Origin: AG-12 sp027339635
GTDB taxonomy: Bacteria > Chloroflexota > Dormibacteria > Aeolococcales > Bog-877
DNA length: 64,000 nt
Reading direction: 5' to 3'
Assembly: GCA_027339635.1 (NCBI GenBank)
Contig: DAHWNZ010000005.1
Span: 1-64,000, forward strand
Below the pieces are notes generated by a model. It had not been told where the DNA came from. It did not search any database and saw nothing but the letters and a program-made list of their open reading frames with translations. Positions 9,041 through 17,248 of this stretch are shown here, piece by piece (position 1 is the stretch's first letter; each line of letters starts with the position of its first letter). The position numbers were made by a program, and so were the translations under genes.

Positions 9041-9475
9041 ATGGACGGGCTTGAGGCGTTGCGGGAACGGGGAAAGCGGCTGACTCCGCAGCGCCGGCTG
9101 GTCTTCAGCGCCCTCCTGGAGAGTCCCGGGCACGCCACTGCCGATGAGCTCTGCGCCAGCATCAGCCACAAGGTCCCAGGCTTCCAGAGGACCACCGTCT
9201 ACCGCACGCTGGACCTGCTGGTCGAGATGGGGTTGGCGCGCCGCGTTCAGCTCGGGCACATCAATGCCTACGAGCCGGTTCAGGTGGGGAACGAGTCGCA
9301 CCAGCACCTCCTGTGCGACCGCTGTGGAGCGACCTACGATGTCAGCGCACCGGAGGTGCCGCAGTGGGTGGCGCGCTCCTCGGAGAAGATCCACTTCCAC
9401 GTGGACCGTGTCGACCTGGTCGGACACGGCACCTGCGCCGCATGTCAGCACGGTCCGGCTTCGGATCCCGTCTGA
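9041..9475 (+). CDS. Fur-family metalloregulator
   Basis: A 144-residue Fur/Zur/PerR-type repressor. The N-terminal winged helix (residues 1-80, with RLTPQRRLVFSALLES and FQRTTVYRTLDLLVEMGLARRV) precedes a dimerisation domain. That domain carries two CxxC structural-zinc pairs (CDRCG near 92 and CAACQ near 133) and the histidine-rich HQHLLC motif. Iron, zinc and peroxide sensors cannot be told apart reliably. The 14-residue tail after the second CxxC is short. The gene overlaps the end of the convergent MarR gene by 31 bases. GGAG touches the ATG, so a TTG at 9035 (two codons upstream) is possible. Confidence 0.92.
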   Translation: MDGLEALRERGKRLTPQRRLVFSALLESPGHATADELCASISHKVPGFQRTTVYRTLDLLVEMGLARRVQLGHINAYEPVQVGNESHQHLLCDRCGATYDVSAPEVPQWVARSSEKIHFHVDRVDLVGHGTCAACQHGPASDPV

Positions 9476-10017
9476 GGATCATCCGCCGGTTGCCAGCTGA
9501 GCCCGCCACGGTCCTCCCCCAGAGCGAACTCCAGCCGCTCCAGAAGCATCCGCAGCGCGGCCGCCCGCTCTTCTCCGAGCTCCTCAATCAGAGCCCGCTG
9601 CTGGGCCCTGGCCCGCTGGTCCAGGCGGATCGCCAGCTCCGTCCCGGCCGGGGTGGGGAAGACCTCCCTGGCCCGCACGTCTGAGCGGGAGCCCCTGATC
9701 TCCAAGAGCCCCAGGCGCTCAAGAGCCAGGGCGAGCCGTCGGCCATTCATTGGATCCGTGCCCAATGCCCTTGCCAACGCCCTCATGGGGACCCCTGGAT
9801 TCTGCTGGGCGGCTCTGAGCGCGGCCGCCTGGGGCGCCGACAGCCCCAGGTCGGCGATGGATCGCTCCCAGTGAGCCCGCAGCCGGCGGTGCAGACGGCC
9901 GACCAGAAAGCCTATGCCCTGGCTCAGCTCAAGGCGGGCTTCGGAGTCCGAGCCGTCAGCCGCCATGGGGCGGGCCGCCACTTCCGCGTCGCCCCCTCGG
10001 CTAGGCCCTGCCCGCAT
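9445..10017 (-). CDS. MarR-family regulator closing the aldolase operon
   Basis: A 190-residue winged-helix regulator. Conserved parts are SAPQAAALRAAQQNPGVPM, an HTH (ALARALGTDPMNGRRLALAL) and a wing with SDVRAREVFPTPAG. The first 17 residues are poorly conserved and overlap the end of the preceding gene, so ATG 9966 may be the real start. Being last in the aldolase/decarboxylase-like operon, it probably senses the pathway substrate and autoregulates through the palindrome at 11116-11131. This is inference from position only. Its 3' end overlaps the 3' end of the fur-like gene. Confidence 0.88.
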   Translation of the reverse strand: MRAGPSRGGDAEVAARPMAADGSDSEARLELSQGIGFLVGRLHRRLRAHWERSIADLGLSAPQAAALRAAQQNPGVPMRALARALGTDPMNGRRLALALERLGLLEIRGSRSDVRAREVFPTPAGTELAIRLDQRARAQQRALIEELGEERAAALRMLLERLEFALGEDRGGLSWQPADDPQTGSEAGPC

Positions 10018-10408
10018 CGGCCCCGTTCGTGTCCATCAGCTCGCCCAGGATCGCCACACCGAGCGAGTAGGCGGGCATTCCCCCCGTGATGAGCGCCAGC
10101 TCCACCACCCCCATCAGCTCCCGCAAGGTGGCGCCGGCAAGCAAGGCGGAGCGAGCGTGGAGTCGCGCCGGCCCTCCCTGGCCCAGCGCGAGCAGCTGGG
10201 CGAACTGCACCGTCTGGCCGACCTTGCGCCCAAGGGGGTTATTCATTATGAGGGCCCGGCGCATGGCCTCGATGGAGGTCACCGCATCGGCTCGTTCCGT
10301 TGCCTCGGCCAGCTGGAGCCGACGCTCAATGGCGTCGGGCACCGACCCCGTCAACTCCCGGTAGGAGTTCCTGATGGTCTCCCAGCCGCCGCCCGTTTCC
10401 TGCGCCAT
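10001..10408 (-). CDS. Carboxymuconolactone decarboxylase family protein
   Basis: A 135-residue, mostly helical CMD-domain protein. The core (LHARSALLAGATLRELMGVVELALITGGM) matches the gamma-carboxymuconolactone decarboxylase/AhpD family. It lacks the CxxC of AhpD-type peroxidase partners, so a PcaC-like decarboxylase or isomerase role is more likely than antioxidant activity. Its ATG overlaps the aldolase stop as TGATG, showing translational coupling. The combination with a class II aldolase suggests breakdown of a small oxo- or hydroxy-acid. Confidence 0.85.
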   Translation of the reverse strand: MAQETGGGWETIRNSYRELTGSVPDAIERRLQLAEATERADAVTSIEAMRRALIMNNPLGRKVGQTVQFAQLLALGQGGPARLHARSALLAGATLRELMGVVELALITGGMPAYSLGVAILGELMDTNGADAGRA

Positions 10409-11070
10409 CAGCGAACCCTCGCCATCGCCCGGCGAACCTCGTCCAGTGCCCCCGGCGGGAAGTCCTGAGCACCGCCCAGGTCCTCTGCAGCCAACTCCGC
10501 CTGGGCCGCTTCCTCGAGCACCGTCACCAGAGCGGCGGCCGCCTGGGGGCTCGCTGCGAAAGCCAGGACGCCGTGGTTGCCGAGCAGCACCGCCTGGGTG
10601 CCCGGGTGCTGGCGGATCGCCTCGATGATGCCTCCAACCGACCGCTCCGAGCCCCTGGGGGCCCAAGGGACGACCGGCACCGGGACCGCCTGCCCGAACC
10701 GCAGCAGGGCCTCATAACGGCAGGGGAGGACCCGGTTGGCCATGGCGAACGCCAGCAGGTTGGGGGAGTGGGTGTGGATGATCCCGCCGACGTCGTCGCG
10801 GGCGCGGTACACCTCTGCGTGCATCGCCACGATCTCGGCGTTGGTTGGGTCCAGATCGCCGCTTTGGACCCGGCCATCGAGGTGGACTCGGGCCATGCGC
10901 TCTGGGGTCAGGTCCCGCACCATGCCGTCCACAGTCAGAAGCATCTCTTCCGGCGCCACTCGCACCGAGAGGTTGGCATGCCCGGTGTGGGACATTACCT
11001 GGTTGCGAAAGAGGGCCTGGGCGGCCTCAACCACCGCGATGCGCATGGCCTGCTCGGAAACATCACTCAT
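10408..11070 (-). CDS. Class II aldolase/adducin family protein
   Basis: A 220-residue zinc-dependent aldolase of the fuculose-phosphate/ribulose-phosphate epimerase superfamily. The metal ligands are visible as IIHTHSPN (HxH) and LLGNHGVLAF (third His), with the N-terminal GNLS-like substrate loop as HANLSVR. It may cleave or decarboxylate a phosphorylated sugar acid or related hydroxy acid. The ATG at 11070 is preceded by AAGGGAG with a six-base spacer. A TTG one codon earlier is also possible. It is first in a three-gene operon with a CMD protein and a MarR regulator. Confidence 0.9.
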   Translation of the reverse strand: MSDVSEQAMRIAVVEAAQALFRNQVMSHTGHANLSVRVAPEEMLLTVDGMVRDLTPERMARVHLDGRVQSGDLDPTNAEIVAMHAEVYRARDDVGGIIHTHSPNLLAFAMANRVLPCRYEALLRFGQAVPVPVVPWAPRGSERSVGGIIEAIRQHPGTQAVLLGNHGVLAFAASPQAAAALVTVLEEAAQAELAAEDLGGAQDFPPGALDEVRRAMARVR

Positions 11071-11115
11071 CAAAATCTCCCTTGGGGGCGGACGCTCAGC
11101 CCCGGTGTTCGCCTG

Positions 11116-11136
11116 TGTAGCTATACCTACATTATG
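11116..11136 (-). promoter_or_regulatory. Palindromic operator on the -10 element of the aldolase operon
   Basis: TGTAGCTATACCTACA at 11116-11131 is a 16-base palindrome with only one mismatched symmetric pair class (14 of 16 positions symmetric). On the minus strand it begins at the last base of CATAAT (11136-11131), a -10-like hexamer. A repressor bound here would cover the transcription start about 50 bases ahead of the aldolase ATG. The operon-encoded MarR protein is the natural candidate. Confidence 0.6.
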
Positions 11137-11280
11137 CCATCAGGCGCCTCGGGGCGCGGTTCGAGTTCGGCGTTAGGCGAAATCCGCAGGCTGGTCCCCG
11201 GCATCTCCCCGAGTGGTTGTGGGGGCCTCCGAGACGTCGACGCTGGCCCGGCCCTTGGTAAACCTCCCCTCCGAGCGCGA

Positions 11281-11622
11281 TCAGTCGCGGAGCAGGTTCG
11301 CGAAATCGGTCTCGGCGACGGCCCTGGCCAGGTCTCGGCCTCCAAGGTCGATCTCCATTGCCGAGTCGTAGACGAAGCCGTAGACATCCTTGAACCCCGT
11401 CGGAGAAAAGCCCCGCATGAGCAGGCCCTCGCCCAGCTCCGGATCCAGCCGCAACTGTTGGCTGAGCTCGCGAGCGGCCAACAGCAGCGCCTCCAATATC
11501 CTCACCTCGACCTTGAACTCCTCGATGAGGACCGGATCCCCCGCCTCCTCCTCAAGGCGGGCGAGGCGTCCACGCAGGTCCGCTATCTCCTCCAGATACT
11601 CAGCCTGCTCGCTGTCTTCCAT
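11281..11622 (-). CDS. Small acidic hypothetical protein after hppA
   Basis: A 113-residue protein that I do not recognise. Residues 1-60 are predicted to form a charged coiled coil (heptad-like EIADLRGRLARLEEE and EVRILEALLLAARELSQQL). The rest is mixed and contains FKDVYGFVYDSAMEI. GGGAG lies five bases before the ATG at 11622, and the gene starts 44 bases after the hppA stop on the same strand, so it is probably cotranscribed with the pyrophosphatase. No signal peptide or membrane segment is seen. Confidence 0.65.
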   Translation of the reverse strand: MEDSEQAEYLEEIADLRGRLARLEEEAGDPVLIEEFKVEVRILEALLLAARELSQQLRLDPELGEGLLMRGFSPTGFKDVYGFVYDSAMEIDLGGRDLARAVAETDFANLLRD

Positions 11623-11666
11623 CGGCTCTCCCGAGGGCGCAATCGGCCCAGGCGGACTTCCTCAGC

Positions 11667-13709
11667 TCAGTGGATCAGGTAGTGGGTGGCGATGATAGGT
11701 GCGATCAGGATGGCGATGATGTTGACGACCTTGATCATCGGGTTGATGGCGGGCCCCGCCGTGTCCTTGTAAGGGTCCCCGACGGTATCCCCGGTCACGG
11801 CGGCGGCGTGGGCATCGGTGCCCTTGCCGCCGTAGTTGCCCTCTTCGATGTACTTCTTGGCATTGTCCCAAGCGCCCCCACCGGACGTCATCTGGAGGGC
11901 GACGAAGAGACCCACCACGATGGTCCCGATGAGCATGCCGCCAAGGGCGATGGGGCCGAGGATGAAGCCGACCAAGAGCGGAGCCACTACCGGGATCAGG
12001 CCCGGAAGGATCATCTCGCGCTGGGCGGCAGCGGTCACGATGGCGACGCACCTACCGTACAGGGGCCGACCGGTGCCATCCATGATCCCCGGAATCTCGC
12101 GGAACTGCCGACGCACCTCGTCGACCACGCCTCCGGCCGCCCGGCCCACCGCCTGCATCGAGAGCGAGGTGAACAGCATGGGAAGGATCCCACCGAACAG
12201 CAGGCCGACTATGACGGTAGGGTTGCTCAAGCTGAAGTTGTAGTGGTGCTTGCCCAGAGTCAGGGTGTATCCGGCGAACAGAACCAGCGCCGCCAGCGCC
12301 GCCGAACCGATCGCGTAGCCCTTGGTGACCGCCTTGGTGGTGTTGCCGACCGCGTCAAGGGGGTCGGTGACATTGCGGACCGACTCCGGGAGGTCCGCCA
12401 TCTCGGCGATCCCTCCGGCGTTGTCCGTGATCGGGCCGTAGGCGTCGATGGCGACGACTATCCCCACCATGCTCAGCAGGGCCATGGCCGCGATGGCGAT
12501 CCCATACAGGCCGGCCAGAGCGTAGGCGCCCAAGATCCCGACACCGATGACGAAGACGGGCGGCGCGGCGGCCTCGAGGCCGATGGCCAGGCCCGCGATG
12601 ATGTTGGTCGCATGGCCGGTCTGGGATGCCCTGGCGATCCCTCGGACGGGGCTGAACTGAGCGCCCGTGAAGTACTCGGTGATGGCCACGATGAGAACGG
12701 TGATCACGACCCCGATCACGCCGGAGTAGAAGAGGTTGATGATCGGGTGCCCCAGGATCCGGGATGAGAGCGTCCCGCTGGAGTTGAGCGCGAGGGTCAA
12801 TATGGCGAAGCCGACTATGGCGACCAGAGAGGACGCCACCAGGCCCCGGTACAGGGCGCCCATGATCCAGCCGCCCTTGCCGACCCGCACGAAGAGTGTC
12901 CCAATCACCGAGGCCACGATGCTGATGGCCCCAAGGAAAAGGGGATACACCGTGAGCCCGAAATTGTGGAACTCGAGCCCGCCCAGCAGCATGGCGGCGA
13001 TCGCGGTCACCGCGTAGGTCTCGAAGAGGTCCGCCGCCATGCCCGCGCAATCGCCGACGTTGTCGCCGACGTTGTCCGCGATCACGGCCGGATTGCGCGG
13101 ATCGTCCTCAGGGATCCCCGCCTCGATCTTGCCCACAAGGTCGGCACCCACATCGGCAGCCTTGGTGTAGATGCCACCTCCCAGGCGGGCGAAGACCGAG
13201 ATCAGGGAGGCGCCGAACGCCAGTCCGACGATCGCTTGAGGCTTGTCCATGATCCAGAACGCGATCGTGACCCCAAGAAGTCCGAAGCCAACCACGAAGA
13301 AGCCGGTCACGGCCCCACCGTTGAACGCCACCCGAAGTGCCGGCCCGACCCCTTCGCGGGCTGCCTCCGCGGTCCGGTAGTTGCTCCGCACCGAGACATT
13401 CATGCCCACGTAGCCGGCGCTGGCGGAGAGCGCAGCCCCGAAGAGGAACAGCAGGGCGGTCTGCCATCCGAGGGCGCTGCTGATGAAGCCCCCCAGGGCC
13501 AGCAGGATCGCCAGCACGATGCCGATCACGCCGATGATGGAGTACTGCCGGTTGAGGTAGGCGGACGCCCCCTCCCGGATCGCCTGCCCGATCTCCTGCA
13601 TCCGCTCGTTGCCCGGGGAGCGACGCAGGACCCAGCGGGTGAGGATGCCTCCGTAGGCGAGAGCCAGCAATCCAGCGATCAGGACCAGGATCAGGACGGA
13701 TCGATTCAT
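11667..13709 (-). CDS. hppA: Membrane-bound proton-translocating pyrophosphatase (K+-independent)
   Basis: A 680-residue integral membrane enzyme with about 16 helices that hydrolyses cytoplasmic pyrophosphate and pumps protons. Substrate-binding acidic motifs are present: DVGADLVGKIEAGIPEDDPRN, ADNVGDNVGDCAGMAADLFE and a C-terminal DPYKDTAGPAINPMIKV. The key determinant GNTTKAVTKGYAIGSA has Lys after GNTT, diagnostic of K+-independent H+-pumping enzymes (K+-dependent ones have Ala). I chose ATG 13709, since the ten residues upstream are not membrane-like and GGGAGG sits 11 bases before it. It probably conserves energy from PPi released in biosynthesis. Confidence 0.96.
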   Translation of the reverse strand: MNRSVLILVLIAGLLALAYGGILTRWVLRRSPGNERMQEIGQAIREGASAYLNRQYSIIGVIGIVLAILLALGGFISSALGWQTALLFLFGAALSASAGYVGMNVSVRSNYRTAEAAREGVGPALRVAFNGGAVTGFFVVGFGLLGVTIAFWIMDKPQAIVGLAFGASLISVFARLGGGIYTKAADVGADLVGKIEAGIPEDDPRNPAVIADNVGDNVGDCAGMAADLFETYAVTAIAAMLLGGLEFHNFGLTVYPLFLGAISIVASVIGTLFVRVGKGGWIMGALYRGLVASSLVAIVGFAILTLALNSSGTLSSRILGHPIINLFYSGVIGVVITVLIVAITEYFTGAQFSPVRGIARASQTGHATNIIAGLAIGLEAAAPPVFVIGVGILGAYALAGLYGIAIAAMALLSMVGIVVAIDAYGPITDNAGGIAEMADLPESVRNVTDPLDAVGNTTKAVTKGYAIGSAALAALVLFAGYTLTLGKHHYNFSLSNPTVIVGLLFGGILPMLFTSLSMQAVGRAAGGVVDEVRRQFREIPGIMDGTGRPLYGRCVAIVTAAAQREMILPGLIPVVAPLLVGFILGPIALGGMLIGTIVVGLFVALQMTSGGGAWDNAKKYIEEGNYGGKGTDAHAAAVTGDTVGDPYKDTAGPAINPMIKVVNIIAILIAPIIATHYLIH

Positions 13710-13806
13710 GAGCGCGAAGACCTCCCAGCCGCGCGGCAAAACTTGAGGAATTGTTGGAGCGAGCAGCAGCTGACGCGCAGCCTGCGCAGACAGCAGAAGC
13801 TGCCGG

Positions 13807-13812
13807 ATTATA
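13807..13812 (-). promoter_or_regulatory. Perfect TATAAT -10 upstream of hppA
   Basis: The minus strand reads TATAAT about 98 bases before the hppA start, between the divergent hppA and cinA-like genes. The -35 region is not consensus. The untranslated leader would be about 90 bases. Confidence 0.5.
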
Positions 13813-13888
13813 TCTCCCTCACCCCCGGCACTACCATCTTCTCAGATCGAAGTTGGGCGGTGACCACAGAACACAGGAGGCGACGGCG

Positions 13889-14668
13889 ATGCCCCTTGGC
13901 AGCTGGATCGTCACGATAGGTGATGAGGTGCTCTCGGGGCACACCCTCGACACCAATTCCAACTGGCTAGCCCAGCGTCTGAGAGAGACGCCCCACCCCG
14001 TGGCCCGCATCGTGGTGGTCCCAGACCAGGAGGATCTGATCGCCGAGGTCATCCGGGAGGCGGTGCGTCGGGAGGTCGCACGCATCTTCTGCTGCGGCGG
14101 CCTCGGGCCGACTCCCGACGACCTGACCGTGCCGGCCCTCGCCCGGGCGCTCGGAGTCGACCTCATCGAGGACCCAGGGACCATGGAAAGGATCCGAGCC
14201 CGGGTCCGACAGATGCACGAACAGGGGCGGATACCGAGCCCGGAGCCCAATCCCGGCAACCGCAAGATGGCCCTGATCCCGAACGGGGCCATGGTGCTCC
14301 GCAACCCGGTGGGGATGGCGCCACCGCTCGCGCTCCCGCTGGGACCATCACAGGAGCAGCGGTGGCTACTGGTGCTGCCGGGGGTTCCCAAGGAGCTCAA
14401 AGCCATAGTCAGCGAGGAGATACTTCCCGTCTTCTGCGACGGGGAGAGCACGACCAAGTACGCCGAGGCCCACTACCTCGGCGTACCCGAGTCCCAATTC
14501 TTTCCCCTGTTGACCAGCTTGGCCCGGGAGCATCCCGGAGTCAGGTTCGGCTCCTACCCCCAGGCCCAGCCGGGCGAGGTGATCATCAGAGCCTGCTCGG
14601 CCGAGCAGCGGGCGCTGGAGCGGGCGATGCAGGACCTGCGCGCCCGCTCCCCGAAGCCCCCTAGCTAG
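13889..14668 (+). CDS. CinA N-domain (MoaB/Mog fold) protein
   Basis: A 259-residue protein of COG1058, the molybdopterin-binding-like half of CinA. CGGLGPTPDDLT is the family signature, and IGDEVLSGHTLDTNSNWLAQRL is the typical N-terminus. The C-terminal CinA deamidase domain is absent. Stand-alone proteins of this kind have been linked to ADP-ribose pyrophosphatase or nucleotide-repair activity rather than true molybdopterin synthesis. CAGGAGG at 13874-13880 with an eight-base spacer fixes the ATG at 13889. The 3' end overlaps the convergent zinc-ribbon gene by four bases. Confidence 0.9.
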   Translation: MPLGSWIVTIGDEVLSGHTLDTNSNWLAQRLRETPHPVARIVVVPDQEDLIAEVIREAVRREVARIFCCGGLGPTPDDLTVPALARALGVDLIEDPGTMERIRARVRQMHEQGRIPSPEPNPGNRKMALIPNGAMVLRNPVGMAPPLALPLGPSQEQRWLLVLPGVPKELKAIVSEEILPVFCDGESTTKYAEAHYLGVPESQFFPLLTSLAREHPGVRFGSYPQAQPGEVIIRACSAEQRALERAMQDLRARSPKPPS

Positions 14669-14982
14669 CGGGCCACCCGATGGTTCTCGAAGCAGGCGCT
14701 GCAGTAGACAGGGCGGTCGTACTTGGGTTCGAACGGTACCTGGGTCAGAGTGCCGCAGTCGGCACAGACCACCTCATGCATCTGCCGCGGCGGACGCGGC
14801 CCCGATGACCCGAACCCACCCCCGGAGCCCTGGCGAGAAGCCTTGGCCAGCTGCCGGCAAGGCTGACAGCGGGTGGGCTGATTGACCAAGCCCTTGGACT
14901 GATAAAACTGTTGTTCCCCGGCCGTAAAGATGAATTCCGACCCGCACTCCCGGCAGGTCAGGGTGACGTCGACGAGGCTCAA
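14665..14982 (-). CDS. Zinc-ribbon domain protein
   Basis: A 105-residue protein with three CxxC knuckles in two zinc ribbons. The first ribbon is LTCRECGSEFIF with CQPCRQL, and the second is VVCADCGTLTQVPFEP with VYCSACF. The family is common in Actinobacteria, Chloroflexi and anaerobes and has no assigned function. I chose the TTG at 14982, because GGAGG abuts the ATG at 14991 and leaves no spacer, and homologues usually begin two or three residues before DxTLTC. The Gly/Arg-rich linker between the ribbons could bind nucleic acid. Confidence 0.82.
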   Translation of the reverse strand: MSLVDVTLTCRECGSEFIFTAGEQQFYQSKGLVNQPTRCQPCRQLAKASRQGSGGGFGSSGPRPPRQMHEVVCADCGTLTQVPFEPKYDRPVYCSACFENHRVAR

Positions 14983-15065
14983 TCCGAGCATCCTCCAACA
15001 CGCTAGCTAGCCAGGACCACTCGGCCGTGCCTTGTATCGCCGCCCGTAACTGTCTGGCGGCCGGT

Positions 15066-15071
15066 ACTATA
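15066..15071 (-). promoter_or_regulatory. TATAGT -10 element upstream of the zinc-ribbon gene
   Basis: The minus strand reads TATAGT about 85 bases before the zinc-ribbon start. The -35 hexamer is weak. This supports a separate promoter after the SDR gene. Confidence 0.4.
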
Positions 15072-15119
15072 ACAGGCGCGCGGTAAAGATGGAAGATCTA
15101 CTCCGAAATTTGCTGATCC

Positions 15120-15959
15120 TCAGAACGTGAAGAGGTCGATCCCCCCCGCCACCGGGAGTTCGATTCCGGTGACATATGAGGCTTCCGGGCTGGCCAGATA
15201 GCACACTGCGGCGGCCACGTCCTCGGGGGTACCGGGAGCCCGCATGGCGGTCCTCAGGACCATCCTGTCGACCATTTCTGGTGGCGTGGTGCGGAATGAC
15301 TCAGTGGCGATGATCCCCGCCACCACAGCGTTGCTGGTGATGCCGTGGCGGGCCCCCTCGAGCGCCAGCGAACGCATGAGGCCGAGGATCCCGGCGGAGG
15401 TGGTGCTGATGCTGGCCTGCCCGAATCCACCTCCGACTCCAGTGATCGAGGACATGAAGATAAGCCTGCCGAAATTGCGAGCCCGCATGTGCGGCCATAC
15501 GGCCTGGCTGCAGTTGTAGGCGCCGGTGAGATTCACCTTGAGGTCGCGCTCCCACAGATCCGGGGACTGGTCCATGATCTGTCCCACATGATCGTGGGCG
15601 CCCGCGCTGTTCACCAGGATGTCGATGCGGCCGAACTCGTCCACCACCCGGTCCACGGCTTCCCTGGTCACCTGGAAGTCGGTGACATCGAGCTGCACCG
15701 CCAGCGCTCTGCGTCCCATTTCCCGGATCTCCGCAGCCGTCTGCTCGGTGAACACCACCTTGTCCGTCGCCATGACCCGGGCCATTACGATGCCGCTGGC
15801 CTCGGCCACCGACTCGAGGTTGGGGTCGGACTCGACCAGGAGGTCCGCCACCACCACGTCGCATCCGGCTCGGGCCAGCGCCAGGGCGTCCGCGCGGCCC
15901 AGCCCTCGCGAGGCGCCCGTCACCATCGCCACGCGCCCGGAGAGGTCGAACATCGCCAT
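15120..15959 (-). CDS. SDR-family protein lacking the catalytic Tyr and Lys
   Basis: A Rossmann-fold short-chain dehydrogenase/reductase-like protein of 279 residues from ATG 15959 (ATG 15953 is equally possible). The NAD(P) site TGASRGLG at 14-21, NSAG at 117-120 and the Ser motif FMSSITG near 170 are intact. The catalytic YxxxK is replaced: the segment GQASISTTSAGILGLMRS places Ile184 and Ser188 where Tyr and Lys should be. The fold and dinucleotide site are otherwise normal, so it may be a non-enzymatic NAD(P)-binding protein or use altered chemistry. The longer upstream reading frame (to 16157) has no conserved residues. Confidence 0.85.
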   Translation of the reverse strand: MAMFDLSGRVAMVTGASRGLGRADALALARAGCDVVVADLLVESDPNLESVAEASGIVMARVMATDKVVFTEQTAAEIREMGRRALAVQLDVTDFQVTREAVDRVVDEFGRIDILVNSAGAHDHVGQIMDQSPDLWERDLKVNLTGAYNCSQAVWPHMRARNFGRLIFMSSITGVGGGFGQASISTTSAGILGLMRSLALEGARHGITSNAVVAGIIATESFRTTPPEMVDRMVLRTAMRAPGTPEDVAAAVCYLASPEASYVTGIELPVAGGIDLFTF

Positions 15960-16075
15960 TCTGATGACCGAGTGTATCGACCTTGACACCGGCTCCCGCT
16001 TCTCGCTACGGTCCGCGCGGACGGTTGGTCGTGGGGCGGAGCCGGTCGACAGGATTCTGGGAGCTTGTGCTGAAG

Positions 16076-16822
16076 ATGCGGATGCCGACCCTGGGCTGGG
16101 AAGTGCCTGGCCGCAAGATCCTGGTGGCCCTGGCCATCGTATTCGTATCGGGGCCAATGCTCAGCGCCTGCGGACAGAACGGCGAAGCCACCAAGCCAGG
16201 GGGCCAGATCCTCCAGGACAGCGCCGCCGCCCTGCGGTCCGCGCACTCCTACCGCCTGCAGGGGGTCGTCCCGGTCAGCGGCGGATCGGGGCGCTTCACC
16301 TTCGAGGTGCAGGGCCCCAATGTGGGGTCCGGCGTCTTCACCCTGGGCTCGACCTCCTTCCAACTGGAGGAGGTGAGGGGCACGGACTACGTCAAGAGCA
16401 AGACCCTCTGGGAGAGCGCGGATGGGGGCGCTCTGCAGGGGTTGCTCGCCAACAAGTGGGTCTCCATACCGGCCAACAACCCGCTGGCACAGGCCCTCAC
16501 CTCGGGCCTTGCGGCTCTGACCTCGGCGAAACAGGAGGCCGCCACCATTCTCAAGGGTGAGGCAGGAGCCAGGCGCGGCCGGGTCAGGTCGTTCGCCGGC
16601 CAAGGCGTGGTGGAGGTCCTGGAGGGGACGGGTGGCAGCGTGCTGGTGGCCACCAGCGGTACTCCGTTCCCGCTGCGGGTTCAGGGGCAGGGCCCCGACT
16701 ATGTCGACCTCTCGGACTTCAACCAGGCCTTCGGGATCTCGGCACCGAAAGGCGCGATCAGCCTCACCGATGTGATCGCGGGCCTGGGCGCCGGCTTCGG
16801 TCCGGGTGGGAGTCGAAACTGA
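16076..16822 (+). CDS. Putative LppX/LprG-like lipoprotein
   Basis: A secreted lipoprotein of 248 residues. A basic N-terminus is followed by a hydrophobic segment (KILVALAIVFVSGPMLSAC) ending in the lipobox LSAC, so the mature protein should start with a lipid-modified Cys. The rest is beta-rich with SYRLQGVV, GRFTFEVQGPNV and NKWVSIPANNP, reminiscent of the LppX/LprAFG fold that binds lipids in Actinobacteria. This resemblance is by pattern only. The start ATG 16076 has GGGAG 12 bases upstream. It is divergent from the SDR gene. Confidence 0.75.
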   Translation: MRMPTLGWEVPGRKILVALAIVFVSGPMLSACGQNGEATKPGGQILQDSAAALRSAHSYRLQGVVPVSGGSGRFTFEVQGPNVGSGVFTLGSTSFQLEEVRGTDYVKSKTLWESADGGALQGLLANKWVSIPANNPLAQALTSGLAALTSAKQEAATILKGEAGARRGRVRSFAGQGVVEVLEGTGGSVLVATSGTPFPLRVQGQGPDYVDLSDFNQAFGISAPKGAISLTDVIAGLGAGFGPGGSRN

Positions 16823-16825
16823 GAG

Positions 16826-17248
16826 CTAACCGAGCGGCCGCAGCTCGATCTCGGCCTTGCTGAGCACTCTCTCACCCGCCTCCGATAGAGCTTCCAACTC
16901 CACCACGACCCTCTCCTCGTCTGAGCGGACCACCTTAGGGTGCCCTGACACCGTCTGACCCGACGGCAGGGGCGCCGAAAATCGGCAGGTGACTCTGCCC
17001 GTCCAAGCGTGTGCCTCGCACCATTGCTCCACCGCCGCGCACGCCACCCCCAGGGTGAGCAGACCGTGGGCGATGGTCGAGGGCAGGCCCACCGACCGAG
17101 CGAATTGCTCATTCAGATGGATGGGGTTGTGGTCGCCCGAAGCTTCCGCATAGGCGTCGATTCGGGCCTGGCTAATTCGCTGGTGCAGTGGGGGAGGCCC
17201 CTCGCCTTCCTGAGGAGGGAATCGGCTCATGATCGGGTGTTCGGTCAC
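16826..17248 (-). CDS. MaoC-like dehydratase, catalytic subunit
   Basis: A 140-residue hot-dog-fold protein with the (R)-specific enoyl hydratase signature YAEASGDHNPIHLNEQFA, which carries the catalytic Asp and His, followed by GLPSTIAHGLLT. It probably hydrates or dehydrates (3R)-hydroxyacyl-CoA or -ACP. Its ATG overlaps the stop of the upstream MaoC-N gene by four bases, so the two should form a heterodimer like the actinobacterial HadA/HadB (beta-hydroxyacyl dehydratase) pair. Confidence 0.9.
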   Translation of the reverse strand: MTEHPIMSRFPPQEGEGPPPLHQRISQARIDAYAEASGDHNPIHLNEQFARSVGLPSTIAHGLLTLGVACAAVEQWCEAHAWTGRVTCRFSAPLPSGQTVSGHPKVVRSDEERVVVELEALSEAGERVLSKAEIELRPLG

